From assembly GCA_945957605.1 (NCBI GenBank), contig CAMFLR010000015.1, positions 1-64,000 on the forward strand: 64,000 nt of DNA. Direction: 5' to 3'. Under the pieces are notes generated by a model. It saw only the letters and a list, made by a program, of their open reading frames with translations, was not told where the DNA came from and searched no databases. The position numbers and the translations under genes are program-made. The DNA is from an uncultured Isosphaeraceae bacterium (GTDB lineage Bacteria; Planctomycetota; Planctomycetia; Isosphaerales; Isosphaeraceae). This document shows, piece by piece, positions 28,414 through 35,060 of the stretch (its first letter is position 1; each line of letters starts with the position of its first letter).

Positions 28414-29727
28414 CTACTTCTGAGTTGGCGGAACAGATTGTGCCTGGTTCCAAATTCTCTTGATCGTTTCTTCCTGAGAATAGCCGACCGGACAGGCGGC
28501 GCTCTTGGTGTTGGCGAAATAGCTGCGCAGAGTTTCGTTGGGACAGGTGATCATTCGAGTACCAGGCATTTCGAGGTGACCATTCGGGTCGGTCCGCTTG
28601 ATCCAATCGTGGGCGTAGACGAGCCATTGATTGCGGTACGCTTCCGGTTGCTGCGCAAACCAGGAAATCTCGTCCCAGCCCCAGCAGAACATCGATTTGG
28701 GGTCGGCCACATTGGGATTCGGCCCTCGGCCAAAATTGTCGAACTCAACCAGGTAAGGCAAGCTCTCACATTTCCAGCCGCTGGGTGAAATGCAGCCTTT
28801 GCTTCTCTTGAACAACGCATCGAGATGACCAACTTCCAGAACGGCCTCTTGCGGCTTGCCCGGGCCCGCCTTGATGCGCATGGGAAACGAATTGAAATCG
28901 AGGAGACTGATACCGTCTTTGACCATGCCGCCGGAAGGCACGTGACCATCCATCAACACCATATGGCGTCTCGCGTGAAGCTTCGCATAGGCCCGCACTT
29001 TAGCCAGAAACGCCGAATAGATTTTCAGATCCTTGTCATCCGCGCCGATGAGTCCCACCTGACCTAAATGGAAAGCTTCGCAGCCGACATTGATGTAGGT
29101 AACGGCGAGATAGTAGAACCAGAGCTGAGTCTCAAGATTGTTGATAATCGGCACTCCACCACGGCCGCCAGCCCTGGCGGGCCGGCCTTCCCGTTTGATA
29201 ATCGCAGCGCTCGAGAAAGTTCGGTCCTCTACAGGCAAACCAAAATCCGTGAAGACCCATGCGGGAATCTTCAGCTTATTGACATCTGTACTGACTTGTT
29301 CAAACAGGCAAGCTTGAAAAACAACCTCAGGATCGACGGCATGCACCCGATCGACCATTTTCTTGGCGTACTCCAAGAAAGCGGGGTCACCGAGCTTTGA
29401 CTCCTCGCTCCAGCGATAGAGAGCCCGGCCAATAAACTTGGCGCCTATGTTCTGGATCATGCGGACATCATCATCGCGATAAGGGAACTGGTACCGCTCG
29501 GGAGTACCGGGAACCAGGAAGTAACCCATGGTGATTGAACGATCGAGGTACTTTTCCAGCGTCTGTCGCGAAATCGTGCCATCGAAGTAGTACGGACTAT
29601 TCTTATCGAAGTTGGGTTTGGCAGACTCCGCTCCCTCTCGAAATGGTTCCGCGCCGCGAGTCGTTCCCGCGAGTCCAAACACACAAACGGCGATCGACGC
29701 AAGAGTGACGTGGAATACTCGTGTCAT
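28414..29727 (-). CDS. Exported protein, possible glycoside-hydrolase-like barrel
   Basis: 437 residues with a signal peptide (TRVFHVTLASIAVCVFGLAGTTRGAE). The body has alternating strands and helices with acidic residues at strand ends (FQACLFEQVSTDVN, CEAFHLGQVGLIGADD, HMVLMDGHVPSGG, YLVEFDNFG) and a Trp-rich C-terminal part, suggesting a TIM barrel of the kind seen in glycosidases. I cannot name a family, and the catalytic assignment is only a guess. Several Cys occur (FQACLFE, KGCISPSGWKCESL, CPNETL, SAACP). Convergent with the hydrolase gene. Confidence 0.6.
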   Translation of the reverse strand: MTRVFHVTLASIAVCVFGLAGTTRGAEPFREGAESAKPNFDKNSPYYFDGTISRQTLEKYLDRSITMGYFLVPGTPERYQFPYRDDDVRMIQNIGAKFIGRALYRWSEESKLGDPAFLEYAKKMVDRVHAVDPEVVFQACLFEQVSTDVNKLKIPAWVFTDFGLPVEDRTFSSAAIIKREGRPARAGGRGGVPIINNLETQLWFYYLAVTYINVGCEAFHLGQVGLIGADDKDLKIYSAFLAKVRAYAKLHARRHMVLMDGHVPSGGMVKDGISLLDFNSFPMRIKAGPGKPQEAVLEVGHLDALFKRSKGCISPSGWKCESLPYLVEFDNFGRGPNPNVADPKSMFCWGWDEISWFAQQPEAYRNQWLVYAHDWIKRTDPNGHLEMPGTRMITCPNETLRSYFANTKSAACPVGYSQEETIKRIWNQAQSVPPTQK

Positions 29728-30512
29728 TGATCACCTCGCCGTGTAGAGAAACACTCGGGATGGACCGAAAAACTCGCACTACGCAACGTCTCGGCCCGTG
29801 TGAAAACAAAAGCGAAGATCTGTTCGCCCAAGAATCGGATCGTCGGCCAAATTCTGAATGGCTACTCCCTGCTTTACCAGAACCGCACACGAGAATCGAC
29901 GATGTTCAGCCGCCAGTCGAGAGAAGTGAGTTTCATCGTCCACGGATTGTCCGCAGACAGTCGCAGGTAAGCTGCCGCGAAATCAAAAATGCATCACTGC
30001 GCTCAAACACTTCCAACTTTGAATGCCACAAATGCTCCGATGGACGACGAAGTTGTGCTCGACTTCGAAGCGCCCGCAGTTTTTCCGGATTTCAGGCCTG
30101 ATATCGCGGCTGCGGTAGCCGGGCTCTCCCTCCACATGTGATGCGAATAAACACAGCGCAAAATACTCGCACAAAACGCGAACCCGGGACGAACTAGCAG
30201 TAGCGAGGGTGTTCGGCCAAGCAATCCCGAGGCCCTCAGGTGATGCGGTGCTTCTTGCTCGTGCCTCGATCCGTGCTTGTTCCTCAGGTTTAGAGGGCCG
30301 GATTGGGGCGTTCCTGGGGGTTACCCCCTCGCCGGGCACGACGGCCATTTCCCGTCGGCGACCGCTTTTCGTCTCCGACCGTCCGGCCGAGATGGCCGAG
30401 ATCAGGCGGTCCGTCGCCAGCCGACGTGCCGTGTTGAAGGCGCGTGCGCTGATTTTCAGCGCATCGCTATTCCATTGGCTTTGATGGGAACTGACGCGGA
30501 GGGACGAGACCA
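29728..30512. other. 785-base stretch without a confident gene
   Basis: Open frames exist on both strands (minus 29983-30513; plus 30209-30534), but none has a family motif or a convincing start. The right half (30220-30500) has the GC3-rich look of coding sequence in the minus frame (TARRLATDRLISAISAG...), so a degraded or rapidly evolving gene is possible. The promoter for the polyamine cassette must lie here; I could not identify it. Confidence 0.4.
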
Positions 30513-32093
30513 ATGTCTACGAACGCGACACTAGTCCTCGATCGCGGCCCCGGGAAGCTTCGGCTTTACCTTGGCGGCGACCTGCAGTTCGACACCGATG
30601 ACGAAGCGATCTATCACGATCGTCTCGCCCATCCCGCCCTGCTCGCCGCACGAGCAAGGTTTGGGGATCGCCTTAACCTGCTCGTGATTGGCGGCGGCGA
30701 TGGCCTGCTCGTCCGCGAGCTACTCCGGCATGAAGGAGTCGCGTCGATCCGCGTGATCGACTTTAATCCCGACGTTCTGGCGCTTGCGAGAACCGAACTC
30801 GCCGCCTGGAACGAGTCGAGCCTCGCCGACGAACGCGTTGTTGTCGAGGTCGCCGACGTCCGCGAGGCGCTCCCGGCCGCCGGCTCGTTCCATGTGATCT
30901 TCTCGGATTTGACCTGTCCCGCCACGCTGGCCGATTGCGGTCTGTTCACGCGTGACTGGTTCCAAAAGCTCCGCGAGCACCTGGAGCCCGAAGGCATTCT
31001 TGCCATAAACGGGCTCTCTCCGGATCAAACTCCAGCAGCGTACTGGTGCCTTTACCAGACGCTCCGTTCGGCCGGACTCGCCACACTGCCGGGCCGGTCG
31101 CGCGTTCCCAGCTTCGCGGAGTTGGGATATGGCGAGTGGGGCTTCTTCCTCGGCTCGGAACGTGCCATCACACCGGCTGAGATTCGCTCGATACCCATCC
31201 CCCAGGGCGTGCGAACTCTTGACGACGCCGGGCTGGTGGACTGCTTCGAGTTCTCCCGGCAACAGGCCGACTTGCGGACGACGATCCTGCCCGCGTCTGA
31301 CGCAGGGCGGACGCTTTATGAGTATCTCCTCGAAGCGACTGCGATCAAGCCGGGTGAGTCCGGCGAGACGATCTGCTTCCTGGGGTTCGACGACCCGGTT
31401 GCGCCGCTTGAACCGGCCGCGGCGACAGTCCCGAGCCTGAGGCTGAAAGGGTGGCTCGATCGCCAGCCTGGTACAGGAATCGACGACCTCTTGATGTGCG
31501 TGCCGTTGGGTCACCGGATCGTCACCCGCGACCTGGTCAAGGAGTGGGCGCACCACCTGTTCCAGGTCACAAGCAAGCTCGATCTCAGGCGGTTGGTCTC
31601 TGCACTGCTCCACCGCGCCACGGCCTTGCCTCGCCGTCTGATCGCCGAGCTGAAGCAGTTCCGCGTGTTCCTTTCGCGCGGTGAAGATCCCATGGCAAGC
31701 ACCACAACCTGGGGCTGGCGATTTTTTAGCGTGCTGATGCTTGTAATCGTCCTCGCGCAGACGGCGATGCCCACGGCTGTCTATGCCAAAGGGTTCTCTG
31801 GCGGCGGTACCTCTCACGCGGGAGGAGGAACGCATGTAGGGGAAGGAACCCATGTCGGAGGCACCGTGCATTCGCCAGGCACGACCTATACGCATCCGGG
31901 CGGTGGACATCCAATGCCAAGGCCAGGAGGCCCGCCGATGCGACAGCATAGCGGGTACGTGTCGGGAGGCTCGGGCGGGTACGTGTCGGGAGGACTGAAC
32001 ATCCCGTACACCTATTACTCCTCCGACTCCTACTACAACTACTACTACCGCTACGAAAACGGGCAATACGTCTACTACTGCTCGCCCCGCTAA
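30513..32093 (+). CDS. Spermidine synthase homologue fused to a membrane/signal segment and Gly/His/Tyr-rich tail
   Basis: 526 residues. Residues 1-260 are an aminopropyltransferase (SpeE-like) domain: YHDRLAHPALL, SAM-type GGGDG loop (60-64), VIDFNPD, and SDLTCPA holding the catalytic-position Asp132. The usual second Asp of the DSTDP-type motif is Cys135. Residues 265-393 are of unknown fold. At Met394 a signal-peptide-like stretch begins (WRFFSVLMLVIVLAQTAMPTAVYA), followed by a low-complexity tail of about 105 residues with GGGTHVG, GYVSGG repeats and YYNYYYRYENGQYVYYC. Ribosome binding site GGAGGGACGAG precedes the ATG. The gene leads a cassette with a FemAB transferase and SpeD. Substrate specificity and whether the tail is made separately are open. 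Confidence 0.75.
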   Translation: MSTNATLVLDRGPGKLRLYLGGDLQFDTDDEAIYHDRLAHPALLAARARFGDRLNLLVIGGGDGLLVRELLRHEGVASIRVIDFNPDVLALARTELAAWNESSLADERVVVEVADVREALPAAGSFHVIFSDLTCPATLADCGLFTRDWFQKLREHLEPEGILAINGLSPDQTPAAYWCLYQTLRSAGLATLPGRSRVPSFAELGYGEWGFFLGSERAITPAEIRSIPIPQGVRTLDDAGLVDCFEFSRQQADLRTTILPASDAGRTLYEYLLEATAIKPGESGETICFLGFDDPVAPLEPAAATVPSLRLKGWLDRQPGTGIDDLLMCVPLGHRIVTRDLVKEWAHHLFQVTSKLDLRRLVSALLHRATALPRRLIAELKQFRVFLSRGEDPMASTTTWGWRFFSVLMLVIVLAQTAMPTAVYAKGFSGGGTSHAGGGTHVGEGTHVGGTVHSPGTTYTHPGGGHPMPRPGGPPMRQHSGYVSGGSGGYVSGGLNIPYTYYSSDSYYNYYYRYENGQYVYYCSPR

Positions 32094-32106
32094 GGAGTGA
32101 TAAGTC

Positions 32107-33165
32107 ATGATCGCCCCGCTCCAACTCACCGAGTTCAGTGATAAGTATCGTGATGCCTGGGAGTCGGCAGTGCGTGAGAATCCCGCATGCGGGTTCATGC
32201 AATCGCTGACCTGGGCGGAGTTGCAGTCGCGCCAGGAGGTCGAGGTCTATCCGCGGCTCTGGCTTCGCGACGGCCAGATTGAGGGCGGGGCGATCTTTCA
32301 GGCTGCCCGCTCGCTCGACGGGCCGGGCATCCTGATCACGCCAGGGGGACCGCTCGTCCCCTGGCACGACCCGCAACGCGCCGCTGTACTCTTTGCCGCG
32401 ATTCGCCGCGAGGCGCGCCAACTGCTTCGACGGACCGGCAGCATCCTCTGGCGGATCGAGCCACGTCTCGCTCCTCCGCTTCCGCCTTACCTGCGTGGGT
32501 TCGTCCGCGCCCCCGTCGACTTCGACCCATTCGAGACCAATGAGATCGATCTTTCAGGTGGCATGGCCGATGTCCTCGGACGGATGACGTCAAAGGGCCG
32601 TTACAACGTTGGACTGGCTAAGCGGCACGGCGTCGAAGTTGAAGTGACGACCGACCCGGCCTCCGCCGCGCGGTTTCATCCGCTGCTTGCCGAGACCGCT
32701 GCACGTCAGGGCTTTGCCGCGGAACCGCTCTGCTACCTGATGGATCTGGCGGCAACTCTTTTCCCCGCGAGGATGGCTGCGGCGTTCTTCGCGACGTACC
32801 AAGGCGAAACGGTCGCCGGTGCCATTGCGATTTTTTTCGGCCCACGCGCCACGTACTTGTACGGTGGCAGCCGCCGGGAACACCGCGACGTGATGGCTCC
32901 GTACGCCGTTCAGGCCGCCATCATGGCCTCGGCAATTGAACGCGGTTGTGACACCTACGACCTTTACGGGATCGATGCTCAGGGCGACCGTGCCGACCAT
33001 GCGTATCGCCAGTTCTCGCAATTCAAGCGTCGATTCGGAGGCGTGAATCGCGTCTACGCGGGTGCAAACGACCTCTACAACTACGATCAGATCGCCGATG
33101 CGATGCTCCCCTTCCTGCAGCATCTGGGAGTCGAGGAAACACCTGCCAGTGGACTCACTCCGTGA
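32107..33165 (+). CDS. FemAB/FemX-like peptidyltransferase (GNAT fold)
   Basis: 352 residues with the double GNAT-like fold of FemABX: first half through PRLWLRDGQIEGG and FQAARSLDGPGILITPGGPL, second half with KGRYNVGLAKRHGVEVEV, YLYGGSRREHRDVMAPYAVQ, CDTYDLYGIDA and HAYRQFSQFKRRFGG. Family members add amino acids from aminoacyl-tRNA to peptidoglycan peptides or acylate other amines. It lies 13 bp after the SpeE fusion and 83 bp before speD, with GGAG ahead of its ATG. In this context it may join a polyamine or amino acid to a peptide; that is inference. Confidence 0.85.
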   Translation: MIAPLQLTEFSDKYRDAWESAVRENPACGFMQSLTWAELQSRQEVEVYPRLWLRDGQIEGGAIFQAARSLDGPGILITPGGPLVPWHDPQRAAVLFAAIRREARQLLRRTGSILWRIEPRLAPPLPPYLRGFVRAPVDFDPFETNEIDLSGGMADVLGRMTSKGRYNVGLAKRHGVEVEVTTDPASAARFHPLLAETAARQGFAAEPLCYLMDLAATLFPARMAAAFFATYQGETVAGAIAIFFGPRATYLYGGSRREHRDVMAPYAVQAAIMASAIERGCDTYDLYGIDAQGDRADHAYRQFSQFKRRFGGVNRVYAGANDLYNYDQIADAMLPFLQHLGVEETPASGLTP

Positions 33166-33248
33166 TCCTGCGAATGAGTTTCATTGCCGCAGGGGTAAAT
33201 GACGTCTGAAACAATCCTGGCTGGAAAGAAGAAAGGTCTGAATCTCCC

Positions 33249-33605
33249 ATGATCGGTCAACACTTACTTGCCGACCTCTATGAGGTAGCGTCCGAGCTTC
33301 TGGTCGATGACGGCTTGCTTGCGGAGTGCCTCGACGAGGCTGCGCGTCGAGGGGGGATGCACGCGATCGGCGCTCCGGTGCTGCACCGCTTTGAAGGGGG
33401 TGGCCTCACAGGCTATCTCCTCCTTTCGGAGTCTCATATTGCATTCCATACATATCCCGAATATCAATACATCGCCCTCGATGTTTTTTCATGCGGCCAA
33501 GCCGATTCGAGGGCCGCGCTCTCGGTTTTCGTCACAGCTCTTGAACCCGGCCGAGAACGAATAACGAGAGCGCCCCGTGGCACCGAGATCCCGCACCGCG
33601 ATTGA
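33249..33605 (+). CDS. speD: S-adenosylmethionine decarboxylase proenzyme (prokaryotic class 1B)
   Basis: 118 residues. Motif LLLSESHIAFHTYPE: the chain is self-cleaved between Glu61 and Ser62 to make the pyruvoyl group on Ser62. His67 and Cys82 (DVFSCG) match the processing and proton-donor residues of the Thermotoga enzyme shifted by one. Makes decarboxylated SAM, the aminopropyl donor for a SpeE-type enzyme, which is encoded two genes upstream. Third gene of the cassette; AAAGG precedes the ATG. Confidence 0.93.
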   Translation: MIGQHLLADLYEVASELLVDDGLLAECLDEAARRGGMHAIGAPVLHRFEGGGLTGYLLLSESHIAFHTYPEYQYIALDVFSCGQADSRAALSVFVTALEPGRERITRAPRGTEIPHRD

Positions 33606-33624
33606 GAATGGTCCGAAAGGAATC

Positions 33625-34257
33625 TCACGTTCGCAGCAGTTGGAACGCGATCCCGGTTCCGTGGCCACCCCTTAACGCGAGGTCGATCCATAGCAAAGCC
33701 AGGGGTTCAAGCAATCGCGCGTTGGAGAGCGGACCGGCGTCGACCGGATCAAATGCCAACTCTTGAGCCAAATCGGCGACAATCTGTTTCGCCGACGCGT
33801 CGTCGCCAGCCAGGAACATCGAGACTCTCTGGCCGCCGAAACTCTGGCCGCTCATGTGCTCATACCCGATCGTGTTGAAGGCTTTAACGATCCGCGCCCC
33901 CGGCGTCCACGATGCGATGAGCTCGGCCCCCGAGGTGTCGAGACCGACTTCCAGGCCCGATAGATCGGCCTTAAGCGGGTTCGTGCAGTCGATCACGACC
34001 TTCCCAGCCAGGTTGCCCGCCGTGCTCAAAGCTGCTTTCGCCGCCGTCCAAGGCGTGGCGAGCACCACCACTTCCGACCGGGCGGCTGCGCCAGGTACGT
34101 CGAGAACGGAGACCCTTCCGTTGCTCGCGTCGGACAGAGCGGACGACTTGGGTGCGGCGGGATCTCGAACGCCGAACGTGACCTCATGGCCCTTGCCGGC
34201 CCATGCGAGTCCGAGTGTACGGCCGACGTTGCCGGCGCCGATGATTGCGATCTTCAT
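33625..34257 (-). CDS. NADPH-dependent F420 reductase-like oxidoreductase
   Basis: 210 residues. N-terminal Rossmann motif KIAIIGAGNVGRTLG, then VRDP, VVLATPW, DCTNPL and IVKAFNT, the pattern of the NADP-binding F420 reductase/dinucleotide-binding family. A coenzyme F420 partner cannot be assumed. Start ATG 34257 overlaps the stop of the monooxygenase gene by 4 bases, so the pair is translationally coupled and likely controlled by the divergent HxlR regulator. Confidence 0.85.
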   Translation of the reverse strand: MKIAIIGAGNVGRTLGLAWAGKGHEVTFGVRDPAAPKSSALSDASNGRVSVLDVPGAAARSEVVVLATPWTAAKAALSTAGNLAGKVVIDCTNPLKADLSGLEVGLDTSGAELIASWTPGARIVKAFNTIGYEHMSGQSFGGQRVSMFLAGDDASAKQIVADLAQELAFDPVDAGPLSNARLLEPLALLWIDLALRGGHGTGIAFQLLRT

Positions 34258-34571
34258 GACAGTGCCTCCCGCGTCCATGCGATGCCTGTTGGTTCATAGT
34301 GTTCCATTTCCTCGATCCGGTCGACGAACGGCGCGACGAGGGCGTAGAATTGCGGGAAGTGCGGGCCGCGCCTGAAACCGGTCAGATGTCCCTCGGTACT
34401 GTCCCAGTCGATCGTCAGGGCGAAGCGATCGGCATCCTTTGCACATTGGACGAGGCGATAACCCAGGCAGTTTGGCGAGGCCGTCAATTGCTTTTGAGCC
34501 TGGTTATAGGCTTCGAGGAAGGCTTCAGCCTGTCCTGACGCGAGTCGGTAACGGATGATCTCAACAACCAT
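34254..34571 (-). CDS. Antibiotic biosynthesis monooxygenase (ABM)-like small protein
   Basis: 105 residues. VEIIRYRLASGQAEAFLEAYNQAQKQLTASPNCLGYRLVQ...FALTIDWDSTEGHLTGFR is the ferredoxin-like ABM fold (dimeric alpha-beta barrel), found in small oxygenases acting on quinone-like compounds. Start ATG 34571 has GGAGG directly upstream (AATT spacing); the open frame further upstream crosses the HxlR gene and is discarded. Co-transcribed with the F420 reductase-like gene. Confidence 0.8.
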   Translation of the reverse strand: MVVEIIRYRLASGQAEAFLEAYNQAQKQLTASPNCLGYRLVQCAKDADRFALTIDWDSTEGHLTGFRRGPHFPQFYALVAPFVDRIEEMEHYEPTGIAWTREALS

Positions 34572-34616
34572 AATTCCTCCATGCTTTGGGTGACTCTGCG
34601 GGATGCTTCTACCAAA

Positions 34617-34644
34617 TCGAAATAGCGTGGTGAAGTAGTTTCGA
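34617..34644. promoter_or_regulatory. Inverted repeat in the HxlR divergent promoter region
   Basis: TCGAAA (34617-34622) and TTTCGA (34639-34644) form 6-bp arms around 16 bases, centred in the 105-bp gap between the HxlR gene and the divergent ABM gene. HxlR regulators usually bind such a site between themselves and their target. A TATAGG at 34652 could serve as -10 for HxlR. Confidence 0.4.
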
Positions 34645-34676
34645 GGAAGTGGTATAGGCACAAAAAGGAAACCGAC

Positions 34677-34994
34677 GTGGATGAATCCGAATGCCCGATC
34701 CGGACGACGCTGGATGTGATCGGCGGGAAGTGGAAGCCGCTCATTCTCTTTCAGCTCAAAGATGGTCCGCAACGATTCAGCGCCCTGCGTCGGTCGATCC
34801 CCGACGTCACGCAGAAGATGCTGACCGATCGGCTCAAGGAGTTGGAACGAGATGGCGTTGTTCGCCGAGAGGTTTATGCCGTCGTCCCGCCCAGAGTTGA
34901 ATACTCGTTGACACCATACGGCGAAGGGCTGCGTCCAGTGCTCGCCGCGATGGCCGCCTGGGGCGAGCAGCATCGTGCCCGCAACCAGGTGTGA
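34677..34994 (+). CDS. HxlR-family transcriptional regulator
   Basis: 105 residues with the diagnostic CPIRTTLDVIGGKWKPLILFQLKDGPQRFSALRRSIPDVTQKMLTDRLKELERDGVV winged helix. The N-terminal Cys6 sits at the position that senses electrophiles or quinones in several HxlR/YodB-type members. Start GTG 34677 follows AAAAAGGAAAC. Divergent from the ABM/oxidoreductase pair, its probable regulon. Confidence 0.92.
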   Translation: MDESECPIRTTLDVIGGKWKPLILFQLKDGPQRFSALRRSIPDVTQKMLTDRLKELERDGVVRREVYAVVPPRVEYSLTPYGEGLRPVLAAMAAWGEQHRARNQV

Positions 34995-35060
34995 GCGGGG
35001 TTGCTGAACATCTCCGCAAGATCTTCTGAACCATTCCGTTGCAAATTCTGTAGCTGCAAA

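Noticed and set aside
30720-32198. 492-codon minus-strand frame over the polyamine cassette
   Set aside because: Shadow of the SpeE fusion, with low-complexity and no motif; the plus frame has clear SpeE motifs.
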